The notes under the pieces: model-generated
Databases searched by the model: none
What the model was told of the DNA's origin: nothing
The model's input: the letters and a program-made list of their open reading frames with translations, nothing else
Part shown: one piece after another, positions 52,055 to 59,860 of the stretch
How positions within the stretch are numbered: the first letter of the stretch is position 1
Layout: every line of letters starts with the position of its first letter
Position numbers and translations under genes: made by a program
Assembly: GCF_016792905.1 (NCBI RefSeq)
Contig: NZ_JAEULP010000017.1
Span: forward strand, 1 to 64,000
Reading direction: 5' to 3'
DNA from: Tabrizicola sp.
Lineage (GTDB): Bacteria; Pseudomonadota; Alphaproteobacteria; Rhodobacterales; Rhodobacteraceae
Length of the DNA stretch: 64,000 nt

Positions 52055-53301
52055 CCCACCACCCCCGCCACCTCAAGCACCGAGTGCAGCAACACATCCG
52101 TCCCCGCCGCCGCCCACTCGGGGCTGATCTTCTCCGCCTCGTTGTGCGACAGCCCGTCCACGCAGGGGCACATCACCATCACCGTTGGCGCGACGCGGTT
52201 GATCCAGCAGGCGTCGTGGCCGGCGCCGGAGACGATGTCCATGTGGGAATATCCCAGCTTTTCAGCGGACTGGCGGACGATCTTCACAAGGCCTGGGTCG
52301 AAGGTAACCGGGTCGAAGTGGCCCACGTCTTCGATCTCGCAGCCCAGCCCCAGTTCCTTCGCCACCGCATGGGCGGCGCGGATCACCTCACCCTTCATCG
52401 CATCCAGCTTGGCCTGTTCCGGCGAGCGGATGTCGACCGTGAACACCACCCGCCCCGGGATCACGTTGCGCGAGTTCGGGAAGACCTTCACCTGCCCCAC
52501 CGCGCCCACGGCGTTTGGCTGGTGGCTCATGGCAATCTGGTGGACGCGTTCGGTGATCCGCGCCATGCCGAGGCCTGCATTCACCCGCATGTTCATCGGG
52601 GTGGAGCCGGTATGGGCGTCCTTGCCGGTCAGCGTGATCTCCAGCCACCACAACCCCTGCCCGTGGGTCACGACGCCGATGGACTTGCCCTCGGCCTCCA
52701 GGATCGGCCCCTGTTCGATATGCAGCTCCAGCATCGCATGCATCTTTCGGGCGCCGACCGCCTCATCGCCGACCCAGCCGATGCGCTGAAGCTCCTCGCC
52801 GAAGAGCTTGCCGTCGAGGTCCTTCCGCGACTTTGCATAGTCCTCGGTATGGATCCCCGCGAAGACGCCGCTCGCCAGCATCGCAGGTGCAAACCGCGCG
52901 CCTTCCTCGTTGGTCCAGTTGGTCACCACGATCGGGTGCTTCGTGCGAACACCCATGTCGTTCAGCGTGCGGACCACTTCCAAGGCTCCCAACACACCGA
53001 GAACCCCGTCATACTTGCCCCCGGTCGGCTGGGTATCGAGGTGACTGCCCATGTAGACCGGCAGCGCATCGGGGTCGGTCCCGGCCCGCGTGGCGAACAT
53101 GTTGCCCATGCTGTCGACGCCCATGGTCAGGCCCGCCGCCTTGCACCAGCCCGCGAAGAGGTGCCGCCCCTCGCCATCGGCATCGGTCAGGGTCTGGCGG
53201 TTGTTGCCGCCCGCGACGCCCGGGCCGATCTTCGCCATGTCCTCAAGGCTCTGCCAGAGGCGTTCAGAATTGATCCGCAGGTTGTCCCCGGTGGCTGCCA
53301 T
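52051..53301 (-). CDS. Zn-dependent N-carbamoyl-beta-alanine / N-carbamoyl amino acid hydrolase
   Basis: 416-residue amidase/hydantoinase-carbamoylase of the M20 superfamily. It would release beta-alanine, CO2 and ammonia from the dihydropyrimidinase product (PydC role). Metal sites are in YMGSHLDTQPTGGKYDGVLG, TNEEGARFAPAML and ELHIEQGPILEAEGKSIGVV; GAGHDACWINRVAPTVMVM and LSHNEAEKI are typical near the C-terminus. First gene of the leftward operon, divergent from a RutR-like regulator with two operators between. Confidence 0.93.
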   Translation of the reverse strand: MAATGDNLRINSERLWQSLEDMAKIGPGVAGGNNRQTLTDADGEGRHLFAGWCKAAGLTMGVDSMGNMFATRAGTDPDALPVYMGSHLDTQPTGGKYDGVLGVLGALEVVRTLNDMGVRTKHPIVVTNWTNEEGARFAPAMLASGVFAGIHTEDYAKSRKDLDGKLFGEELQRIGWVGDEAVGARKMHAMLELHIEQGPILEAEGKSIGVVTHGQGLWWLEITLTGKDAHTGSTPMNMRVNAGLGMARITERVHQIAMSHQPNAVGAVGQVKVFPNSRNVIPGRVVFTVDIRSPEQAKLDAMKGEVIRAAHAVAKELGLGCEIEDVGHFDPVTFDPGLVKIVRQSAEKLGYSHMDIVSGAGHDACWINRVAPTVMVMCPCVDGLSHNEAEKISPEWAAAGTDVLLHSVLEVAGVVG

Positions 53302-53355
53302 GGCCTAGCTCCCTGTTCGCGCGGGGCCATCCTGCCCCTTGCCGCGACTCATTTC

Positions 53356-53371
53356 CTGACCGTATGGTCAA
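53356..53371. promoter_or_regulatory. RutR-type operator 1
   Basis: CTGACC-gtat-GGTCAA contains the perfect dyad TGACC/GGTCA with a 4 nt centre, the geometry of the E. coli RutR site TTGACCA-NN-TGGTCAA. It lies 54 nt ahead of the carbamoylase start. Confidence 0.65.
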
Positions 53372-53389
53372 GGTGAAGCGCACCACAAC

Positions 53390-53405
53390 CTGACCAGACG
53401 GTCAA
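53390..53405. promoter_or_regulatory. RutR-type operator 2
   Basis: CTGACC-agac-GGTCAA, second copy of the same dyad, centred 34 bp from the first and 17 nt before the TetR gene start. The pair would allow coordinated control of both divergent units. Confidence 0.65.
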
Positions 53406-53422
53406 CGAAAATCCAAGGCACG

Positions 53423-54070
53423 ATGAGCGGCGACGCCCAGATTTCCCGCCTGAAGCCCGGCCGCCGCACGGACATCCGGCGCGAGAATGAACGCGCCATC
53501 CTGGACGCCGCCGAAAAGGTCTTTGCCGAGGCGGGATTCGGGGGTGCCACCATGCAGCTGATCGCCGACATGGCGGGGCTGCCGAAGGCCAACCTGCACT
53601 ACTATTTCGCCACCAAGGAGGACCTCTACCGCCGGGTGGTGCAGCAGATCTTCGAGATCTGGCTCGATGCGGCCTCCAGCTTTGACGATGCCCCCGGCCC
53701 CGTCGAAGGCATCGGCGCCTATGTCGACGCCAAGATGGACATCAGCCGCACCCATCCGCATGGCTCCAAGGTCTGGGCGTCCGAGGTGATGCATGGCGCG
53801 CCGGTAATCCAGGATTATCTGGAAACCACGCTGCGCGACTGGACCGAGGGGCGGATCGGGGTGATCCAGCGCTGGATCGACGAGGGCAAGATGCGACCGG
53901 TGAACCCGCGGCATCTGCTGTATCTTCTCTGGGCGACGACGCAGCACTACGCCGACTTCGGCCACCAGATCCAGACCTTGAACGCGGGGCGACCCCTGAG
54001 CGACAAGCAGTGGAAGGACGCCAAGGCGAGCGTCAAGGACATGGTCCTGCGCGGGATCGGGGCAATCTGA
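53423..54070 (+). CDS. RutR-like TetR-family regulator of pyrimidine catabolism
   Basis: 215-residue repressor-type regulator. The TetR helix-turn-helix spans residues 20-70 (ILDAAEKVFAEAGFGGATMQ, then LHYYFATKEDLYRRVV). The C-terminal part (WASEVMHGAPVIQDYLETTL, and YLLWATTQHYADFGHQIQTL) matches the RutR/YcdC-type ligand domain. RutR senses uracil or thymine. Two RutR-type palindromes in its promoter and the divergent pyrimidine hydrolase genes make it the probable local regulator. Confidence 0.87.
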   Translation: MSGDAQISRLKPGRRTDIRRENERAILDAAEKVFAEAGFGGATMQLIADMAGLPKANLHYYFATKEDLYRRVVQQIFEIWLDAASSFDDAPGPVEGIGAYVDAKMDISRTHPHGSKVWASEVMHGAPVIQDYLETTLRDWTEGRIGVIQRWIDEGKMRPVNPRHLLYLLWATTQHYADFGHQIQTLNAGRPLSDKQWKDAKASVKDMVLRGIGAI

Positions 54071-54080
54071 GGAGATGAGG

Positions 54081-54533
54081 ATGGACGTGGCTGACCTTGA
54101 GGCCGAATTCGCGCGGCTGGAGCTTGACGGGTTCGACGAATCCCGCGCCCTGCGGCTGGGGCAGATCCTGGTCGAGCTTGCGCAGGCCGGGAAGATGCCG
54201 GTCGTCGTGAACATCCGCACGGCTGACCGGGTGCTGTTCCACGCGGCCCTGCCCGGTTCGGCGCCGCTGAACGATCTCTGGGCGAGGCGCAAGTCGAACG
54301 TGGCGCTGGCGTTCCAGTTGCCCTCGCTGCTGGTCGGCCAGCGCAACCGGGCCAAGGACGAGAGCCTGGACCGCCATGGGCTTCCGGCCGGGGACTATGC
54401 CGACAGCGGAGGCGCGGTGCCGATCCGGGTCAGGGGCACCGGCGTGGTGGCTGTAGCCACTGTCTCGGGCTTGCCGCAGGTCGAGGATCACAAGCTGGTG
54501 GTCAGGGCGATCAAGGTCCTGGCGGCAGAATAG
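54081..54533 (+). CDS. UPF0303 / heme-degrading domain (HbpS-like) protein
   Basis: 150-residue soluble protein of the UPF0303 family with an HbpS/GlcG-like fold. Typical blocks are GKMPVVVNIRTADRVLFHAALPG, ARRKSNVALAF, GGAVPIRV and VATVSGLPQVEDHKLVV. The family's biochemical role is not settled. ATG 54081 follows GAGATGAGG; an ATG two codons earlier is too near the site. It lies 10 bp past the TetR gene and is likely co-transcribed with it. Confidence 0.82.
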   Translation: MDVADLEAEFARLELDGFDESRALRLGQILVELAQAGKMPVVVNIRTADRVLFHAALPGSAPLNDLWARRKSNVALAFQLPSLLVGQRNRAKDESLDRHGLPAGDYADSGGAVPIRVRGTGVVAVATVSGLPQVEDHKLVVRAIKVLAAE

Positions 54534-54548
54534 GGCGGTCACCCGCCG

Positions 54549-54851
54549 TCAGGGCCGGGGAGGCGCCTCTTTCAGCTCCACCTCGACGAAGCTCATCGGT
54601 GCTGTGCCGTCGTTGACCACGTTATGCTCCACGCCTTCCGAACGCCGGTAGGCGGTACCCACAGGGACCAGAACCTGCCGCGTGCCGCCGCCGGGGTCTT
54701 CCAGCAACATGTGGCAATCGGTGATCGCGGTGATCACATAGTCATGCCCGTGGCGGTGCCAGCCGGTTTCCGCCCCCGGCGCGAAGTCGAACCGGGTGAC
54801 GCGCACCCTTTCGTCATCGACCAGCACCGTCGCCGTGCAGGATGCGCGCAT
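54549..54851 (-). CDS. Small cupin-domain protein
   Basis: 100-residue single cupin. Motif 1 is GWHRHGHDYVITAITD (His ligands) and motif 2 is YRRSEGVEHNVVNDG. Such proteins bind a metal and may be enzymes or sensors. The start is set at ATG 54851; the frame is open for 29 more codons but that part lacks cupin homology. It faces the second TetR gene divergently. Confidence 0.8.
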   Translation of the reverse strand: MRASCTATVLVDDERVRVTRFDFAPGAETGWHRHGHDYVITAITDCHMLLEDPGGGTRQVLVPVGTAYRRSEGVEHNVVNDGTAPMSFVEVELKEAPPRP

Positions 54852-55008
54852 CAGCTGTGCCCCGCGCCAGTCAAGGACGTTCGGTCTGCGGCCATTGCTC
54901 CCTCCCGCTGTTGTCCGGGTCGTTGCGCGTAAGCGCATGACGGCGAATGATTTGACCTAGCATTGCGGCCCGCGCTATCCAAGGGGTCCGGCAATCTGAC
55001 CAGGTTCC

Positions 55009-55629
55009 ATGTCGCCCACCGCCCGCCCACGTTCCCGCATCCAGCAGCGCAACCGCGAGCTTATCCTTGACGCGGCGCTGAAGGTGTTCTCGCAGCAGGG
55101 CTTTCGCGGCGCGACGCTGGACGAGATCGCCGAGGGCGCGGGCCTGTCGAAGCCGAACCTCCTCTACTACTTCCCCTCGAAGGAGGAGGTGCACAAGGCG
55201 CTGCTGACCGGGCTCCTTGACACCTGGCTTGACCCCTTGCGCGCAATGAACCCCGGTGGCGAGCCCTTGGCCGAGATCATGGGATATGTCCGCCGCAAGC
55301 TGGACCTCGCGCGCGACTATCCGCGCGAAAGCCGCCTGTTCGCCAACGAGATCCTGCAAGGCGCCCCCCGGATGCGCGACGCGATCGAGGGCGACCTGCG
55401 GCACCTGGTGGCCGACAAGGCGCAGGTCCTGACCCGCTGGATGGACGAGGGCCGCATCGCGCGGGTCGATCCGGTGCACCTGATCTTCTCGATCTGGGCC
55501 CTGACCCAGCATTACGCCGATTTCGACGTGCAGGTCCGGGCCGTCCTGGGGCCGGGGCATGACCCGTTCATCGAGGCCGGGCGCTTCCTGGAAACCCTGT
55601 TCGCGCGGCTTCTGGACCCAAAACGCTAG
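55009..55629 (+). CDS. Second RutR-like TetR-family regulator
   Basis: 206-residue regulator clearly paralogous to the one at 53423. The helix-turn-helix is ILDAALKVFSQQGFRGATLD / LSKPNLLYYFPSKEEVHKAL. The C-terminal domain has FANEILQGAPRMRDAIEGDL and IFSIWALTQHYADFDVQVRA. The upstream gap holds only half-sites (TTGACC at 54957, TGACC at 54997) and no full palindrome, so it may bind a different or degenerate operator. Confidence 0.87.
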   Translation: MSPTARPRSRIQQRNRELILDAALKVFSQQGFRGATLDEIAEGAGLSKPNLLYYFPSKEEVHKALLTGLLDTWLDPLRAMNPGGEPLAEIMGYVRRKLDLARDYPRESRLFANEILQGAPRMRDAIEGDLRHLVADKAQVLTRWMDEGRIARVDPVHLIFSIWALTQHYADFDVQVRAVLGPGHDPFIEAGRFLETLFARLLDPKR

Positions 55630-55713
55630 AATCTTACACAAACTTCGGCTGAGAACCCGTTGCTTTTGCGTTAAGATATGTCCGAGCGGAGCTTGGATCA
55701 GGAGGGCGACACC

Positions 55714-56004
55714 ATGGGCATGATCACCGGCATCCGGGCGGCTCTTCCGGTGGCGGAGGCGCCCGCAGCGGCACCGGCCGAACCACCGCAAAAGGGTGCA
55801 GTTGACGCGACCGCGCCGGTTGCGGCGCCGGTCGTCGAGCGGGCCCTGCGGGAGGCAGGGGCGAGATCGGCCACCAGTGACCCGCAGCTCATGGAGGCGC
55901 GGATGACGGCCGAAATCAGCGCCGCCGCAGCCGCCGAGGCCGCACGTCTCGCCTATATCAGGGCAAGTATCGTGGCCGGACTCAACCCCCTGCCGCTGGG
56001 CTGA
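55714..56004 (+). CDS. Small Ala/Pro-rich hypothetical protein
   Basis: 96-residue protein from ATG 55714 with GGAGGGC 7 nt upstream. The first 50 residues are Ala/Pro-rich and likely disordered; the C-terminal half is an Ala-rich helix (EISAAAAAEAARLAYIRASI) ending AGLNPLPLG. No membrane segment or motif. No family recognised. Confidence 0.6.
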   Translation: MGMITGIRAALPVAEAPAAAPAEPPQKGAVDATAPVAAPVVERALREAGARSATSDPQLMEARMTAEISAAAAAEAARLAYIRASIVAGLNPLPLG

Positions 56005-56017
56005 CGGCCCCGCGTGC

Positions 56018-56054
56018 CGCGCGCGAGGGGATGCGCCCCGCGCGCGGGCCTTTT
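56018..56054 (+). terminator. Possible terminator after the Ala/Pro-rich gene
   Basis: CGCGCGCG-a-GGGG pairs with CCCCGCGCGCG around a 5 nt loop (one bulged A), then GGCC and TTTT. It also faces the end of the convergent peroxidase gene. Plausible but very GC-rich and self-complementary. Confidence 0.5.
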
Positions 56055-56075
56055 CGCGAACCGGACCCTTCCCGC

Positions 56076-57641
56076 CTAACCCACCGGGTTCAGATCGCCC
56101 ACGAAGTTCAGCAGGTCGACCATGGTGAACTCACCTGCCACGGCGCCCGGCAACTCGGGCTTCCAGTTCGCCGTCTTCCACATGAAGGACTTCTGGTCGC
56201 CATGCACGAGGCCAAGGAAAACCTCGGCCACGATCGTCGATCCGACCGGCCCGAGGCGCGTGCCGTTGTGCACCACTTCCGCCTCTTTCAGGATGTAGTA
56301 CCACAACGGCGTCTTCTTGTGCATGCCGTGCGCCTTCGCGATGGCGCCATCCGCCCCCTTGGACAGATCCTGTTCGCTCAGGGGTGCGATGCTCATCGCC
56401 TTCGCCACATCCTGCCCCGAGGGCAGCCCCAGGATCACGCCCCGGCGCAGGTTGCGGAAGGCCAGCACGGCCGAACGGTCCGTCTCGCCCGGCAACAGGC
56501 TCAGCGTCGGCACCAGCTTGGGATCGAGCTTCCTTGAAAGGTTCAGTGGCACGCCGGCGATGTTGAATTCATACCACCGGCGCCAGTCGATCGCCCAGTT
56601 CGAGGGCAACTCCTTCATCGGGCCGATCGGCAGCATCGGCCCGAGCTGCGGCCCGAGCACCGGATGGCCCAGCATGTCGCCGACGATCGAGCCCGACTTG
56701 CCGGTGAAGGCGAAGAGCAGGCCCAGATTGGCGGGCGCGAACGTGCCCGGCCCGAAACCGAACAGCCGGTTGTGACTGTAAGCCTCGCGGATCATCGAAT
56801 GGCCCAGCCTGTAGGCCGCCGCCGAAAACTCGGCGGGGATATAGGGGCGCGTCTTGAACCGATAGAACCGCCGCCCGTCACGCTTGATCTTCGCAATCAG
56901 ACCCTTTTCCGTCAGGCGCTCGACAAAATCGAACAGCACAATCCACTGGTAATGCCAGGTCGTGATCCGCCGTGCCTCGTCGAACAGGGCGCCGCCTTCC
57001 AGGCCGGGTTTCGTGGTCTGGAGATGTTCGACGACCTTGTTGTGGAACTTCAGGAAGGCGAGGTGGGTCTGCGCCACCAGAAGGTTCTCGTCGTTCCTCT
57101 CGTCGCCAATGGAGGCGCGGCCGAAACGGGTCCGCGGCAGGTCGTTCTCGATCCGCGGAATCTTGGTGCCGTCGGGCGGCGACCTTCCCTCGGATTCGGC
57201 GGTTGTCCCGACCAGCAGCTTTGCGTTGATCTTTCCGGTCGCGGGATTGCGCTGGTAGAGGTAGGGCGCCAGGGACGGCCCCGGCCCGTACAGCGCATCG
57301 AGGTCGAGGCCCGGCGTTCGGAAATTCTGGGTGGCAAGCGGATCGGCTTCGGCCTGTTCAAGCGGCGTCAGATCAAGGGTGATGTCATGGTCGACGAACT
57401 GGCCGAGGTAGGTGAATCCCGCCGGGATGCCGGGGTTGTTGCCCGAAGGATCGCCAGGGGTTGCGTCGACCATGGCCTGCGCAAGCTCGAAAAGCGCGTC
57501 GTCACCAACGACAAGCGGATCGAGCATCGGGAACATCCGCCCGAATTTTCCGGGGTCGCCATGTCCGCTCAGGGCATTCAGGGAAGCACGGCTCATTTCG
57601 CGCGGCACGTCGCCGTGGCGCACATCCAACTTCGTGGTCAT
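56076..57641 (-). CDS. Animal-type (An_peroxidase) heme peroxidase
   Basis: 521-residue protein of the animal heme peroxidase superfamily. The distal block FTYLGQFVDHDITLDLTPL holds the catalytic His. RNDENLLVAQTHLAFLKFHNKVV, SHNRLFGFG and the central region with ALLDEARR-like GALFDEARRITTWHYQWIVL fit the core fold. There is no N-terminal signal peptide, so it is cytosolic or leaves by a leaderless route. Isolated gene between the second TetR and preA. Substrate unknown. Confidence 0.88.
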   Translation of the reverse strand: MTTKLDVRHGDVPREMSRASLNALSGHGDPGKFGRMFPMLDPLVVGDDALFELAQAMVDATPGDPSGNNPGIPAGFTYLGQFVDHDITLDLTPLEQAEADPLATQNFRTPGLDLDALYGPGPSLAPYLYQRNPATGKINAKLLVGTTAESEGRSPPDGTKIPRIENDLPRTRFGRASIGDERNDENLLVAQTHLAFLKFHNKVVEHLQTTKPGLEGGALFDEARRITTWHYQWIVLFDFVERLTEKGLIAKIKRDGRRFYRFKTRPYIPAEFSAAAYRLGHSMIREAYSHNRLFGFGPGTFAPANLGLLFAFTGKSGSIVGDMLGHPVLGPQLGPMLPIGPMKELPSNWAIDWRRWYEFNIAGVPLNLSRKLDPKLVPTLSLLPGETDRSAVLAFRNLRRGVILGLPSGQDVAKAMSIAPLSEQDLSKGADGAIAKAHGMHKKTPLWYYILKEAEVVHNGTRLGPVGSTIVAEVFLGLVHGDQKSFMWKTANWKPELPGAVAGEFTMVDLLNFVGDLNPVG

Positions 57642-57904
57642 GTGACTATCCTCGTGAATGAATTCGTTCTGAAAGCAGTCGGGGCAAATGAAGAATCTAA
57701 ATTTCGGGCAACCCCGACAGGCGCGCAGGGTACCACAGATCCTGCGGGTGTTTCAGGTCAGGGATTCCCCTTGCGGTCAACCTTTGCCAAAAGTCGCGTG
57801 TGAGACCAGGACCAGTGCAGGCTGTCGCCAACCGGCCGGATCCTCATGAAGCCAGGTGAGGCCGGGCTATCAGTGCCCTTGCCTCGCCAGGGCAGCAGAT
57901 TTGC

Positions 57905-59200
57905 TTACTCCGCCGCTACGCTGGGGTTGTTCGGATGCGTGGTCCAGTTGGCATAATCGCCAACCTTGCGCCCCGTGCGTGGATCGACCGCGCCTTTCGC
58001 CATCGGCACCATCGTGATGCAGTCGTCGACCGGGCAGACATTGACGCAGAGGTTGCAGGCCACGCATTCCTCGTCCTTCACCGTGAACACCCGATCCGGC
58101 GACATGGCGATGGCCTGATGGCTGGTGTCCTCGCAGGCCGCATAGCAGCGCCCGCATTTGATGCAGTCATCCTGGTTGATATGCGCCTTGGCGACATAGT
58201 TCAGGTTCAGGTACTGCCAGTCGGTCACGTTCGGCACCGCACGGCCCACCAGATCGTTAAGGCCGATCTGCTTGTCGTCCAGGTACTGCGAGAGCCCTGA
58301 GATCATCTCGTGCACGATCTTGAAGCCGTAGGTCATCGCGGCCGTGCAGACCTGCACGTTGCCAGCACCAAGCGCCATGAACTCGGCCGCGTCGCGCCAT
58401 GTCGTGATGCCGCCGATCCCGGAAATCGGCAAGCCGCGGGTATCCGCGCTGCGCGCAATCTCCGCCACCATGTTCATCGCGATCGGCTTCACTGCCGGGC
58501 CGCAATAGCCGCCATGCGTGCCCTTGCCGTCGATCATCGGCTCGGGCGAGTAGTCGTCCAGGTTGACGCTCGTGATCGAGTTGATCGTGTTGATCAACGA
58601 CACCGCATCCGCCCCGCCGCGCTTGGCGGCCTCGGCAGGCTTCCTGACATCGGTGATGTTCGGCGTCAGCTTGACGATGCAGGGCATGCGGGAGTGTTTC
58701 TTCACCCAGCGCGTGACCATCTCGATGTACTCCGGCACCTGGCCCACGGCCGAGCCCATGCCGCGTTCCGCCATGCCGTGCGGACAACCGAAGTTCAGCT
58801 CCACCCCGTCGGCTTCCGTATCCTCGATCCGGGACAGGATGTCTTTCCACGAGTCCTCGTCGCAGGGCACCATCAGGCTGATCACCAGCGCCCGGTCCTT
58901 CCACTTGCGCTTGACCTCCTTGATCTCCTGCAGGTTCACCTCCAGCGGGCGGTCGGTGATCAGTTCGATGTTGTTCAGCCCCAGAAGCCGCCGGTCCGCC
59001 CCCCAGATCGCGCCGTAGCGCGGGCCGTTGACGTTGACGACCGGCGGCCCCTCGCTGCCGAGCGTCTTCCACACCACGCCGCCCCAGCCCGCCTCGAAGG
59101 CGCGCTCCACATTGTATTTCTTGTCGGTCGGCGGGGCCGAGGCCAGCCAGAAAGGGTTCGGGGATTTGATGCCGATGAAGTTCGAGGAAAGGTTAGCCAT
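57905..59200 (-). CDS. preA: NAD-dependent dihydropyrimidine dehydrogenase subunit PreA
   Basis: Catalytic subunit reducing uracil or thymine to the dihydro form; 431 residues. The FMN barrel (1-320) has NPFWLASAPPTDKKYNVERA, VELNFGCPHGM, KLTPNITD and GIGGITTWRDAAEFMALGA. The C-terminal ferredoxin-like part carries two 4Fe-4S motifs, CIKCGRCYAAC and CVACNLCVNVC. It works with PreT encoded upstream on the same strand, a DedA gene standing between. GGAGG precedes the ATG. Confidence 0.96.
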   Translation of the reverse strand: MANLSSNFIGIKSPNPFWLASAPPTDKKYNVERAFEAGWGGVVWKTLGSEGPPVVNVNGPRYGAIWGADRRLLGLNNIELITDRPLEVNLQEIKEVKRKWKDRALVISLMVPCDEDSWKDILSRIEDTEADGVELNFGCPHGMAERGMGSAVGQVPEYIEMVTRWVKKHSRMPCIVKLTPNITDVRKPAEAAKRGGADAVSLINTINSITSVNLDDYSPEPMIDGKGTHGGYCGPAVKPIAMNMVAEIARSADTRGLPISGIGGITTWRDAAEFMALGAGNVQVCTAAMTYGFKIVHEMISGLSQYLDDKQIGLNDLVGRAVPNVTDWQYLNLNYVAKAHINQDDCIKCGRCYAACEDTSHQAIAMSPDRVFTVKDEECVACNLCVNVCPVDDCITMVPMAKGAVDPRTGRKVGDYANWTTHPNNPSVAAE

Positions 59201-59263
59201 GGGAAACCTCCTTGGCGAAAGCTGAGAGAGGATGCGGTGGGCGGGGTTTCACCCCACCAAGCG

Positions 59264-59839
59264 TCAGAACAGCGACCAGATCCAGCCGATGAGGTCGCCG
59301 CCGACCTGGCCGAGTTTCGGCACGATGAAGGCCCAGGCCACGCAGCCCAGACCGTTCCAGAAGGCGAAGCGGGGCACGGTCATCCCGCTCATCCCGGCCA
59401 TCAGGAAGACCACCGGGCGGAAGATCGTGGTGAAGTGTCCGATCAGGATCGTCACCGGCCCGTATCTGTCGAAGGCTCCTTGCGCCTTCTCGACCCATTC
59501 GGGATGGTCGCGCAGGGGGCGCATCTTCAGGACGGTCGTGCCGTAGCGCCAGCCGAGCCAGTAGCTGAAACTCGACCCGATCAGCGCGCCGATGGTCGCG
59601 CCGACCCAAAGCTGCCAGAAGGACAGCGCTCCGGTCGCCGCAAGCGCGCCCACTGCCGCGAGAACGGGAGTCGAGGGAATCAGGATGGACAGGAAGGCCG
59701 TGGTTTCGGCCGCCGCGAACAGCACCATGATCACCGGGAACCAGCCCTGGTGCGCCTCGATGAAGGCGATGATGCTTTCGGCGAACGCTTCCAAGAGGGG
59801 CCCCTTCCGGCGCCCCTTCTGGCTCGGGTGCCCGGACAA
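59264..59839 (-). CDS. DedA-family membrane protein
   Basis: 191-residue inner-membrane protein of the DedA/SNARE-associated group. Four or five hydrophobic segments; family blocks are FLSILIPSTPVLAAVGALAA, GATIGALIGSSFSYWLGWRY, GHFTTIFRPVVFLMAGMSGM and FAFWNGLGCVAWAFIVPKLG. DedA proteins are linked to lipid carrier and membrane homeostasis. Its place between preT and preA is unusual; it is 21 bp past preT, so it is probably co-transcribed. Confidence 0.88.
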   Translation of the reverse strand: MSGHPSQKGRRKGPLLEAFAESIIAFIEAHQGWFPVIMVLFAAAETTAFLSILIPSTPVLAAVGALAATGALSFWQLWVGATIGALIGSSFSYWLGWRYGTTVLKMRPLRDHPEWVEKAQGAFDRYGPVTILIGHFTTIFRPVVFLMAGMSGMTVPRFAFWNGLGCVAWAFIVPKLGQVGGDLIGWIWSLF

Positions 59840-59860
59840 GGCAAGGGGAATGCGCCCGCA

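Noticed and set aside
54955-55008. TTGACC and TGACC half-sites before the second TetR gene as a RutR operator
   Set aside because: Neither has a matching second half at the right spacing, so only isolated half-sites remain.
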